Source of the DNA: Strigomonas culicis
Lineage: Eukaryota; Euglenozoa; Kinetoplastea; Trypanosomatida; Trypanosomatidae
Length of the DNA stretch: 28,154 bases
Reading direction: 5' to 3'
NCBI GenBank assembly: GCA_000482145.1
Contig: AUXH01000209.1
Coordinates: 1 to 28,154, forward strand
Part shown: piece by piece, positions 7,753 to 14,891 of the stretch
Position numbering within the stretch: position 1 is the stretch's first letter
Layout: each line of letters begins with the position of its first letter
Made by a program: the position numbers and the translations under genes
Notes under the pieces: model-generated
What the model was told of the DNA's origin: nothing
Databases searched by the model: none
What the model saw: only the letters and a program-made list of their open reading frames with translations

Positions 7753-7838
7753 AAAAAAAAAAGGATACAAAAAAGGAAGCGGGCTAAGAACAGCAACCTC
7801 GTTTAAAACTACTTCTCTAAATCCAACAAGTGGGTGTC

Positions 7839-7854
7839 GTTACAGTACTGTAAC
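7839..7854. repeat. Perfect 16-bp palindrome in the V-ATPase 5' UTR
   Basis: GTTACAGT is followed directly by its reverse complement ACTGTAAC, ending 17 bases before the start codon at 7872. It could be a hairpin with a minimal loop in the mRNA or a protein-binding site in DNA. Function unknown. Confidence 0.9.
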
Positions 7855-7871
7855 TCCTTACACGACCAATA

Positions 7872-8549
7872 ATGCCTGTGGAACCCGAAGTACTTCCCAC
7901 GCCTGCGCGCCTCCCACCGGATGACGCAATGTATGTGGTGGGGAAACTCACGTACATCATCGTTCTAATTGTCATTGTTGTCTTCGGCGTGTTTCCTATT
8001 CTTTCTGGCACCGTCTTCCCACCCTTTAGCGCACTGTGGGATGTAATGGCCGCAACCTCGCCCTACGCGTGGGCGTCTATGGGCATTGGGCTGGGCATCT
8101 CTCTGTCCATTCTCGGCGCCGCGTGGGGTATTCTCACAAGCGGTGCGTCCATCAGCGGAGCCGCCATTCGCGCCCCTGAAATTAGAAGCAAGAACCTTAT
8201 TTCCATTATTTTTTGCGAAGCTGTGGCTATTTACGGTGTCATCTTGTCCATTATTATGATGGGCAAGGTCCAAGCAACGACGAGTACCGTGGGCTCTTCG
8301 GGTGACTACAGCTACATGACGCGCATAGGGGGCTATACACTCTTCTGTGCAGGTCTTGCGGTCGGCGTCGGGAACATGGCATGCGGCATTGCGGTCGGAA
8401 TAGTCGGAAGTAGCTGTGCGATTGCGGATGCCCACAACAGTAGCCTTTTTGTCAAGGTCTTGGTCATTGAGATTTTTGCGTCTGCCCTTGGTATCTTTGC
8501 GGTGATTACGGGTATTCTGATGGCCCAAAAGGTAGACATGTCGAAGTAG
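7872..8549 (+). CDS. Vacuolar H+-ATPase V0 proteolipid subunit c''
   Basis: The 225-residue protein is the c'' proteolipid (ATP6V0B/Vma16 type) of the V-ATPase membrane rotor, which carries protons into acidic organelles such as acidocalcisomes, endosomes and lysosomes. Five hydrophobic segments are visible at about 23-46, 66-90, 108-132, 152-180 and 192-218. The N-terminal extra span is what separates c'' from the four-span c subunit. Conserved intramembrane glutamates lie at 116 (Phe-Cys-Glu-Ala-Val-Ala-Ile-Tyr-Gly) and 200 (Val-Ile-Glu-Ile-Phe-Ala-Ser-Ala-Leu-Gly). The Gly-rich helix-packing segments (Gly-Ile-Gly-Leu-Gly-Ile-Ser; Gly-Leu-Ala-Val-Gly-Val-Gly-Asn) and the block Ala-Ile-Ala-Asp-Ala-His-Asn-Ser-Ser-Leu-Phe-Val-Lys are close to the human protein. 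Length is near the family's usual 205-215. The ATG at 7872 is the first after the acceptor. Confidence 0.95.
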   Translation: MPVEPEVLPTPARLPPDDAMYVVGKLTYIIVLIVIVVFGVFPILSGTVFPPFSALWDVMAATSPYAWASMGIGLGISLSILGAAWGILTSGASISGAAIRAPEIRSKNLISIIFCEAVAIYGVILSIIMMGKVQATTSTVGSSGDYSYMTRIGGYTLFCAGLAVGVGNMACGIAVGIVGSSCAIADAHNSSLFVKVLVIEIFASALGIFAVITGILMAQKVDMSK

Positions 8550-8810
8550 TAAAAGTGCGTGCATGGACACTTAGGTACATTCCGAGATGGATATTTAACG
8601 ATTTGAGTAGTATTTTTTCCCCTTTTATCTCAGGTTTGGTTGTTGTTTTTTTGGCTTCACTGTTTTCCTGTTTTCTTCTGATTAATAACGTGAGAATAAG
8701 TAATTAAAGTGTGTACGTCTCTGGCACTTTTTTTCGTTGTTGTTGTGGTGGTGATGGTCCTGCCTAACTTCTGATAGGAGCTATATTTAAAGATTTAGAT
8801 GCCTTATATC

Positions 8811-8834
8811 TTACATATATATGTAACGTTACAT
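8811..8834. repeat. Two overlapping perfect palindromes (TTACAT arms)
   Basis: A 16-bp palindrome (8811-8826: TTACATAT and its complement) overlaps a 14-bp palindrome (8821-8834: ATGTAAC and its complement). Together they form three alternating TTACAT/ATGTAA arms in 24 bases, so the RNA could switch between two hairpins sharing the middle arm. Confidence 0.9.
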
Positions 8835-8958
8835 CCGTGGCTTCATGTGTGTGTATTCCCCTTTCCCTCATACTGCATCGTCTCCCTTTTATTCTCTTCT
8901 CCTTATTTGTATTGCAATTGTATGCTTCGACGTGCAATGCACATTTGCATCTATTTAC

Positions 8959-8960
8959 AG
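8959..8960 (+). promoter_or_regulatory. Predicted spliced-leader acceptor AG (NTF2-like gene)
   Basis: An ATTTACAG acceptor follows the C/T-rich tract at 8855-8910. An alternative TTGCAG acceptor lies at 9092-9093. Either one leaves an extra out-of-frame ATG at 9105 ahead of the gene start. Confidence 0.5.
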
Positions 8961-9104
8961 TCGCATTGCTATTATACCGTGCACCGCACCCACTCTTTCA
9001 AAGCGGGAGAGAGGAAGCTACAGTCCTACTTGTAACGGTGTGTGCATCTGTTGCCGCATCAACCGAGAGAGCTCACTGGTACGATTGTTGCAGGTAGACG
9101 ACGG

Positions 9105-9128
9105 ATGCAATGTCCACTGCACAGTTAA
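9105..9128 (+). promoter_or_regulatory. Overlapping upstream ORF of seven codons
   Basis: An ATG at 9105 lies five bases before the start of the NTF2-like gene in another frame, and its reading frame stops with TAA at 9126-9128. A ribosome scanning from the cap would meet it first. It could lower translation of the main ORF, or be skipped. Confidence 0.5.
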
Positions 9129-9535
9129 TAGTGGTGCGGTATTTTGACTTGGTGGATAGTGGGAAGATTGAGCCTGCCTTGGCGTACTTGGCCAACGATG
9201 TTATTTACAACACGTGGCTCGGTGTCGTCGAAGGAAAAGATAATGTGACTTCCTTCTTACGAGACAATGTGCGGTACATGCATAACGCGCGTAACTTCAG
9301 TCCTTGGAGGCAGGTACAGCATTCGCTTGACCCAGCTCTCCACTTTTTTACGGCACAAAACGGTAGCGTGCCATACGATGATAAGGGCTACGACTCACAA
9401 GGCTTTGCGATGTTTGAACGGGACGGAACCATTGCTTCACTAACTAAACTGAGCATGAAGAAGTTGCACGTGAAGGAAACCGCTGTGGTGAAGGATGGCT
9501 ACATAATCCTCGTGAATTTGTCGAAGCGGTTTTAG
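9110..9535 (+). CDS. Small NTF2-like (SnoaL-type) fold protein, function unknown
   Basis: The 141-residue protein has the layout of the NTF2-like/SnoaL superfamily: an N-terminal amphipathic helix ending in Val-Arg-Tyr-Phe-Asp-Leu-Val-Asp-Ser-Gly-Lys (residues 9-19), then a helix and strand with Leu-Ala-Asn-Asp-Val-Ile-Tyr-Asn-Thr (26-34), an Asp-Asn-Val-Thr-Ser-Phe-Leu helix (44-50), and C-terminal strands with Phe-Ala-Met-Phe-Glu-Arg-Asp-Gly (about 98-105) and Leu-Ser-Met-Lys-Lys-Leu. Proteins of this fold are small cone-shaped domains that bind ligands, catalyse isomerisations or carry cargo, so the fold does not give a function. No targeting signal or membrane span is visible. The codon pattern is even along the frame. 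The fold call is inference from the pattern; the gene call is stronger. Confidence 0.72.
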   Translation: MSTAQLIVVRYFDLVDSGKIEPALAYLANDVIYNTWLGVVEGKDNVTSFLRDNVRYMHNARNFSPWRQVQHSLDPALHFFTAQNGSVPYDDKGYDSQGFAMFERDGTIASLTKLSMKKLHVKETAVVKDGYIILVNLSKRF

Positions 9536-9683
9536 TAAGATCATGGGTTGTTTTTCACGCAGTGTGCCCACGTAGTTTTGCAGTACTGCGAGTCGTACTG
9601 TTCACATGATAACAGTTATATATTACTACATTCTAATGAAGGAGGGAACACTGCTTATGGTATGTTCCATTCGCTACCTTTAC

Positions 9684-9750
9684 ATATATATATATATATA
9701 TATATATACATATGGATGGCTGTATGTGTCTGTGTGTGTGTGTGTGTGTG
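9684..9750. repeat. (AT)12 and (TG)10 microsatellites
   Basis: Alternating AT runs from 9684 to 9708, and alternating TG from 9731 to 9750, separated by about 20 mixed bases. Both are alternating purine-pyrimidine tracts. Confidence 0.92.
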
Positions 9751-9842
9751 CTCGTGCAACAGAGTGCACACCTACTCCACGTTTTTCTTATCACTTTCCC
9801 CATTATTATTTGTTCTTGTCTCTGTTTCCTTTCTCTTCTTCC

Positions 9843-9844
9843 AG
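9843..9844 (+). promoter_or_regulatory. Predicted spliced-leader acceptor AG (coiled-coil gene)
   Basis: CTTCTTCCAG ends a pyrimidine-rich stretch of about 60 bases. No ATG occurs between here and 10003. Confidence 0.65.
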
Positions 9845-10002
9845 TGAAACAATCTAACACAACAACAACAAAAAGATACGTTTTTTACCGTTACCCCTCA
9901 AGGGCTTCAGTTCAATTTATAGAACGATAACGCACCTGTGAAGCAAGTACAATTACTACCGCTCAAAAAGAAAAGAACAGAAGGAACAATCTCAAAAAGA
10001 AA

Positions 10003-11328
10003 ATGCGTGCCACTGCAGCGGAGCGGGAGCGCGAATTGGAAGTTGCGATCAGCCTTCGTGAAAAGGAAATCCAAGAGCTCGAAGAGCGTAAGGCGGCTCT
10101 GAAGTCTCAGCTGGTGGTTGCGACACCTGCCCTTCGTGAAGATCCTCTGTTGGCTTCATTCCCCATCCTCGACTACTGCGGTAAAAGAGCCAAGAAGTCG
10201 CTGCTGACGGTGCCGCTGGAACAGGTGGGAAATGTGCTTTCTCAATTTGACATCGCCGCGAGAGCCATTGCGCTCAAGAATAAGGAGGATGGCGTCCAAC
10301 TGAGCGCTCTGCGCCGCCAACTAGGCGAACAAGAAAAACGGCACAACCAGTACTCTGAGAAGAAGCAGCGCATTGCAGATGAAGCTGGCATTGACATAAA
10401 GTTCATCACGCCCAAGTCCCACGGTGGGGATTTCGCACTGCAGGACTACTGCAGCGAGGCAACCATTGAGGAGTTGGATACACGTAAAAAGGTTGTGCTG
10501 AAGGAGACGCACGCAGCTAAAACGATTGCTGCGAAAAAGTGCAACGCCATCGCTGAGCTGTCCCAGCTGGTACAGGACCGCAAGGGCCTGATTGATCAGA
10601 TCGATGAGCTCTACAACGAGATCCGAGTCGTGGACCGTGACATCGCCATCGAGGAGGAGGCGATTGCGCACCTCACGGAAGACAACAAGGACGCAGACTT
10701 GTGGCTGGCCGACAAGAACGCGCCGCCGGAGGCCACCTCGCGGGCGCTGATCGAGCAGGACGTGATCGACCTGAAGCTGCAGAAGGAGGAAACCATCAAC
10801 GAGCAGCGCATTCCCCAGGAACGCGTTGTAAAGGCGCAGGATTATCGCTTGGCTCAGTTGACAAAGCGGCTGGAGTGTGTCGATCGCGCGCTGAAACACA
10901 ATCGTCTGAGCAGAGATGTCAATCGTATTGTTTCCAGCAACTGGTCCGAGCACACCATTGAAGTCCCTGAGAGCCGTGAGGAGCTCTACGAAATTGAGCT
11001 GATTATTCCTGCCCAAGAAAAGATTCACCCTGGTATTTACAACCTGTTACTCACAGAGAAGGAGAAGACGGCGCGCAATGTGAGTGTGCTCAACATCAGT
11101 GCCAAGGAGAAGGAAGAAGTGATTGCGGCTCTTTCGTGCAAGTTGGAGGCTCTTTCTCGTGAGTGCAATTTGGCCATCCAGCAGCTGGACGAATTAGCGT
11201 CGGGTTCAGCTTTTGCCGAGGAGAGTCAGCGGACCGAGGCACTCCAGTGGGTCCGCGAGCAACGCTCGTATTACAACGATCTTTACGTTGAAAGGCAAAA
11301 GCTTCGCTGTATAGCTCGTCGCAAGTAG
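10003..11328 (+). CDS. Coiled-coil protein, function unknown
   Basis: The 441-residue protein is not recognised. Residues 1-36 and most of 85-280 are heptad-like, rich in Glu, Lys, Arg, Leu, Ile and Gln, with an extended Asp/Glu-rich helical stretch at about 195-235. A break at about 40-70 (Pro-Leu-Leu-Ala-Ser-Phe-Pro-Ile-Leu-Asp-Tyr-Cys-Gly) looks less helical. Another island at about 315-350 contains Val-Pro-Glu-Ser-Arg-Glu-Glu-Leu-Tyr-Glu-Ile-Glu-Leu-Ile-Ile-Pro and His-Pro-Gly-Ile-Tyr-Asn-Leu-Leu-Leu, followed by a last coiled coil ending in a basic tail. No signal peptide, membrane span or catalytic motif is seen. Many trypanosomatid proteins of this shape are flagellar or cytoskeletal, so an axonemal or basal-body role is possible but only inferred. 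The ATG at 10003 is the first after the acceptor. The even, GC-ending codon use supports a real gene. Confidence 0.82.
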   Translation: MRATAAERERELEVAISLREKEIQELEERKAALKSQLVVATPALREDPLLASFPILDYCGKRAKKSLLTVPLEQVGNVLSQFDIAARAIALKNKEDGVQLSALRRQLGEQEKRHNQYSEKKQRIADEAGIDIKFITPKSHGGDFALQDYCSEATIEELDTRKKVVLKETHAAKTIAAKKCNAIAELSQLVQDRKGLIDQIDELYNEIRVVDRDIAIEEEAIAHLTEDNKDADLWLADKNAPPEATSRALIEQDVIDLKLQKEETINEQRIPQERVVKAQDYRLAQLTKRLECVDRALKHNRLSRDVNRIVSSNWSEHTIEVPESREELYEIELIIPAQEKIHPGIYNLLLTEKEKTARNVSVLNISAKEKEEVIAALSCKLEALSRECNLAIQQLDELASGSAFAEESQRTEALQWVREQRSYYNDLYVERQKLRCIARRK

Positions 11329-12092
11329 AAAGAAAAATAATGTAAGGTGTGGAGAAGAGGAAAAGGTTGTGAAAGAGTGACAATATCAGAAAGGAATAGA
11401 GCAGGAAAAGAAAAAAAAAACAGAAAGAAGATGAAAACAAAAAAGAGAGGATATTATAGAAGAAAACGTGTGTAATTGTTGTGCAAAACTCTCGTTTATT
11501 ATTGGCAACAGTATTAATCTTCTTTTCTCATCTTGTGTTCTCGCGTTCCTTTTACCATTGGTTACTACGAAATACAACGACTGCGATTATTCGTTCTTTT
11601 TTTTTTTTCCACCTACCTTCATTTCGTATTTGCATTTGTAACGAATCTTCCTAGTGAGCTTCGTTGTTGTTACTATTGTTCATTCTTTTTTCTTCCTCTT
11701 TTGGACTTCCATAGTATTTCGAGCACTTTTTTTTTTGATTTCACTTGTCTTAATGTACAGCACGGGAGTTATCGCCTCTTTTCTTCAGTTGTAACCCTTG
11801 TACAGGTTAGCCCTTCGGTAACTCAAATCTACACGTATAGAGGTTCGCTGTTAAAAAAAACGCCATTTTCCTTTTTTCTATCGCATCTTTTCTTGTTCTC
11901 AGTGGAATTCGATCTTCTCCTACCGTTCTCTGTTCTTGCGCGTGCATAAACGAAAGGAAGTTTCTATTGTATATCATCTTTTCGGTCAATTACGTACCTG
12001 TTTTTTTTTTTTCTGTCCTTCTATTTTGTTTTGGTCGTTGCCCTTCTCCTTTTGCATAGGACTGCCTGTTCATCTCCTGTTTCACTCCAACC
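11329..12092. other. Spacer between the coiled-coil gene and TTC39-like gene
   Basis: No gene is seen in 764 bases. The first 135 are strongly purine-rich (AAG, GAA, A10 runs), and the remainder is T-rich with several long pyrimidine tracts (for example 11592-11610, 11672-11705 and 12000-12055). T-rich open frames here (such as the one covering 11533-11949) have no conserved-looking sequence. Confidence 0.6.
12058..12059 (+). promoter_or_regulatory. Predicted spliced-leader acceptor AG (TTC39-like gene)
   Basis: TTTTGCATAG follows a pyrimidine tract of about 55 bases, with a 33-nt ATG-free 5' UTR. Confidence 0.65.
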
Positions 12093-13841
12093 ATGTCGTC
12101 TGAAGGCTTATGGCAGAAAGAAACGGAGACGAGTAGGATGAGTGAAGGATCGGACGAAGAGGAGCTTACTGGAATTCACGGCGCTGTGGAGCAAGCGGCA
12201 TTTTTTACTTGGAACAACCAGTACGAAGACGCGCTAGCGATGCTCCGTAGCCGCAAGGATACAAATCCACGCTTCGCGTGTGAATGGGCTTATGTGTATG
12301 TTATCAAAACACTGATGAGCTCCACCAACGAAGATCGAGAGTCGTTACTAGGTCATTTTAAGCTTGCGGACAGTTTGGCTTCGTCGACCAAGTACAACGA
12401 GCCCATGTTCGCGATTGCGGAAGATAGCCCGACAGATGTGCTTTCTAAGAAAGATGCTGCAAGTCTGAAGAAGAAGAATAAGAAGAGCTTTAAACAGAAC
12501 AAGAAGAATGCACACAGTTCCGGTCAGTTGTTTGACGACTCGTGGAAGTTGGAATGTGATCTCATTTATGCTGAAGCGCTCCTCATGAGGGCTATCCTTC
12601 AGCTCATGATGAACAGCTATCTCAAGGGCGGCATCAACTTGCGCAAGGCGTGGGGTTGCTTTCACTCCTTAACCACCATCGTGGAAAAGGACACCGACAA
12701 TCGCATTCCCTATGATATAAAGATGTGCGTCAAATACGGAACGGGCGTGTTCTACACCTTCCTGGCGCTTGTTCCAGCCAACTTGATGAAGCTCCTCAGC
12801 ATTATCGGCTTTATTTCGGACAAGGATCTCGGGGAACAGTATTTGAACGAGGTCTTTGAAAGTAATACGATTCGCTCACCGTATGCGGCGTTGACGCTCT
12901 GTACGCTCTACCTCTTCCTACCGACGGGCTTGGGTAACGTGGAGGTGACACTGTCGCGGGCGAAGGTGATTCTCGATCGAATGAATGAGCGGTTCCCGAA
13001 CAATACCTACTTCAATGGCTACGCTAATTTTTACCACCGAAAGCGAGGTGAGACGCAGGCGGCAGTGGAGGCCATTACACTGGCGGATAAAAACGCGGAA
13101 CGTGCCGGTATTGTTCCTCTTTTGATACGGTACCTGCACGCGGATACTCTCTTCATGGATCAAAACTGGGCGGGTGCGCTCGAGCGCTACCTTGCCATCC
13201 TGGCGCATTTGGAGAAGACAAAGGAGAAGTTCGCGTACACTGGGCAAATCACGCTTTCCGTGGCGGCTTGCTACGTGATGCTCGGGAATGACGGGGAGGG
13301 CATGCTTTGGATCAAGAAAGTAAACTCCATGTATAACCCAAAGTCGAAGAACGATTCAAACTCGCCCAAGTTCTCCAACCGTGTCATTGCCAATCCCCGT
13401 CTTTTGCCTTTAACGGGTGTCTTCATGCTGTACATCAATCGCGACTTGGCGCACATGAATGCGGAGCAAGGTCGCCGTGTCATGTCGGAGCTCAACCGTG
13501 TGACAGCTGGAAAGGACCTGTCGGGCCCTGAAGCGGAGAATATGCTCTTACTCTTCAAGGGCGTCATTGAGAAGGGCTGCGACGATACGAAAGAAGCCCT
13601 TGTGTGCCTGCGTAAAATTATTGCCAATGAAAAGACAATCGCCCAGGACTCGATGATTCTCCCCTTCACGTACTATGAATTGGCAGAGTTGGAGTATCAC
13701 AAAGGGCACATGGAAGAAGCGAAATATCTGTTCGAAAAGGGTTTGAAGATTAAAGGGGACGGCAACGAAACACTCTCGAATCGATACGCGATAGCAATGA
13801 AACAACTAAAGCGGAAAATGCAAGAGCTGAAGAAGATGTAA
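12093..13841 (+). CDS. TTC39/IML2-family tetratricopeptide protein
   Basis: The 582-residue protein matches the TTC39/Iml2 (DUF3808) family. Typical features appear in order: an N-terminal segment with Ala-Phe-Phe-Thr-Trp-Asn-Asn-Gln-Tyr-Glu-Asp-Ala-Leu (36-48, the family's first TPR helix); a Lys-rich insert at 125-140; Glu-Cys-Asp-Leu-Ile-Tyr-Ala-Glu-Ala-Leu-Leu (154-164) leading to Tyr-Leu-Lys-Gly-Gly-Ile-Asn-Leu-Arg-Lys (176-185); Gly-Val-Phe-Tyr-Thr-Phe-Leu-Ala-Leu-Val-Pro (218-228) and Leu-Leu-Ser-Ile-Ile-Gly-Phe-Ile-Ser-Asp-Lys-Asp-Leu-Gly (234-247), the signature region; and TPR repeats to about 570. No signal peptide or clear membrane span is present. In yeast, Iml2 is linked to lipid-droplet-dependent clearance of inclusion bodies, and mammalian TTC39B to lipid handling. 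The role in protists is unknown. Length is comparable with family members (about 580-730). Confidence 0.83.
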   Translation: MSSEGLWQKETETSRMSEGSDEEELTGIHGAVEQAAFFTWNNQYEDALAMLRSRKDTNPRFACEWAYVYVIKTLMSSTNEDRESLLGHFKLADSLASSTKYNEPMFAIAEDSPTDVLSKKDAASLKKKNKKSFKQNKKNAHSSGQLFDDSWKLECDLIYAEALLMRAILQLMMNSYLKGGINLRKAWGCFHSLTTIVEKDTDNRIPYDIKMCVKYGTGVFYTFLALVPANLMKLLSIIGFISDKDLGEQYLNEVFESNTIRSPYAALTLCTLYLFLPTGLGNVEVTLSRAKVILDRMNERFPNNTYFNGYANFYHRKRGETQAAVEAITLADKNAERAGIVPLLIRYLHADTLFMDQNWAGALERYLAILAHLEKTKEKFAYTGQITLSVAACYVMLGNDGEGMLWIKKVNSMYNPKSKNDSNSPKFSNRVIANPRLLPLTGVFMLYINRDLAHMNAEQGRRVMSELNRVTAGKDLSGPEAENMLLLFKGVIEKGCDDTKEALVCLRKIIANEKTIAQDSMILPFTYYELAELEYHKGHMEEAKYLFEKGLKIKGDGNETLSNRYAIAMKQLKRKMQELKKM

Positions 13842-14891
13842 ACCAGACTGCGAGTATATTTTTTTGCCCGAGTTGTTTGGTATTTGCGACGTTGATTTTT
13901 TTTTCCTTTTTTTTTGCATGTTTTAGCTGTTCAGATTGTGGGTTCTTCCAACATGCACTTTGGTTTTGATCTACAACGAAACCCATTGTTAAAATAACAC
14001 TGATGGCAAGTGAGTGAAAGGAGAAACACTATTTACTATAACAAGTAAAATACAAAAAAAAACTCTGTGGTGCTTAAAGTGGTAGTGACTACACATAAGT
14101 GCACTTCCATATCCTTCCATAGCAAGGGGTACTGTCTCTTCGAAAGACACTGGGTTGACGGTACGTGAGGTTTGTTGTTAAATGACATTGAAGGAGTATC
14201 ACCACGGGCGATGAAGAGTAGCTGAGAGGGCTTGAATGGAAAACGGGGAGAGAAACAGGGAATCTCAATTGCAGCACAACTACTTTGATCTCCTTTTGCG
14301 TCTTTTTTTTTTCTCTCTCTCGTATATATTCGTACTGTGCAGCTATCAATCTGAGTATCATGGATTTATTATTATTATTGTACTTATTGTTTCTGTTTTC
14401 CTTTTCACCATCAAAGATAAGCGTAGGAAAGATATATTTATATATACATTTACCGGTAAACTCCAAATCCTAAATTCTCTTTATCTGGATATTTGTTTTG
14501 CTTCGCACACTCAAAAATGAACTAAAAAGTATGACAAAAAAAAAGCTCAACGTATAAGGCGCAGGTACAGTGTATTTGTTTGTATGCCTTTTGGCGCGTG
14601 TATGTGTCTTTACAATAGAGTGTGTTCCATCCTTGCAATTGATTCGGTTCCGCTTTAGGTTCCTCTTGCTTCATTCCCATTCACATATCGCTCTACATCT
14701 TCGTCCTCCTGTTTTGTTTTGTTCTTATTATTCTTACAAGTGTTTTTCTGTTTCTTCTTTCTTTGTACTTGATTTTAGATTGCTTTTGACATTTGCTTCT
14801 GCCTTACTTCGGCACTAGTTTTTTTTGTTTTGAAAAGCAAAAGACGTTTCTTCTTTTTTCATTGGTTTGTCCAATCATTTGTTTGAACTAG
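13842..14891. other. Long spacer (1.05 kb) before the membrane protein gene
   Basis: No convincing gene is seen. The first 200 bases are T-rich then A-rich. A more mixed stretch at about 14090-14290 contains a small imperfect hairpin (14130-14146), and T-rich sequence follows to the end with a 12-bp TTTACCGGTAAA palindrome at 14449-14460. A 94-codon ATG frame at 14236-14520 encodes a hydrophobic T-derived sequence and is not believed. The most likely content is a long 3' UTR plus processing signals. Confidence 0.55.
14890..14891 (+). promoter_or_regulatory. AG directly abutting the membrane protein start codon
   Basis: The last AG before the gene, in the sequence GAACTAG, ends at the base before the ATG at 14892 and lies downstream of a T/C-rich tract (about 14848-14882). 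If used, the mRNA would carry only the spliced leader as its 5' UTR. Other candidates are AG at 14817-14818 and within 14835-14846. Confidence 0.4.

Larger units (their letters stand above)
7518..7871. other. Spacer between eL15 and V-ATPase c''
   Basis: No gene is seen. It contains a C9 run near 7632, a C/T-rich tract ending in T11 (7736-7746) with an acceptor, an A10 run just after it, and a perfect 16-bp palindrome at 7839-7854 in the presumed 5' UTR. Confidence 0.6.
8550..9109. other. Spacer between V-ATPase c'' and the NTF2-like gene
   Basis: No gene is seen. T-rich sequence with a possible unused acceptor (TTATCTCAG, AG at 8632-8633) is followed by GTT repeats, a compound palindrome at 8811-8834 and a C/T-rich tract at 8855-8910. 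A 78-codon ATG frame starting at 8799 runs through this tract and has spacer composition, so it is not called. Confidence 0.55.
9536..10002. other. Spacer between the NTF2-like gene and the coiled-coil gene
   Basis: No gene is seen. It holds AT and TG microsatellites at 9684-9750, a pyrimidine-rich tract at 9780-9842 and an A-rich presumed 5' UTR of about 158 nt without ATG. Confidence 0.6.

Noticed and set aside
8617..8640. Acceptor-like TTATCTCAG as the start of an additional gene
   Set aside because: No convincing ORF follows before the acceptor at 8959. It may be unused or serve polyadenylation of the V-ATPase transcript.
14236..14520. 94-codon ATG frame encoding a hydrophobic peptide
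   Set aside because: It runs through T-rich spacer with ATT and TTT repeats, has no acceptor of quality close upstream, and hydrophobicity follows from T content.
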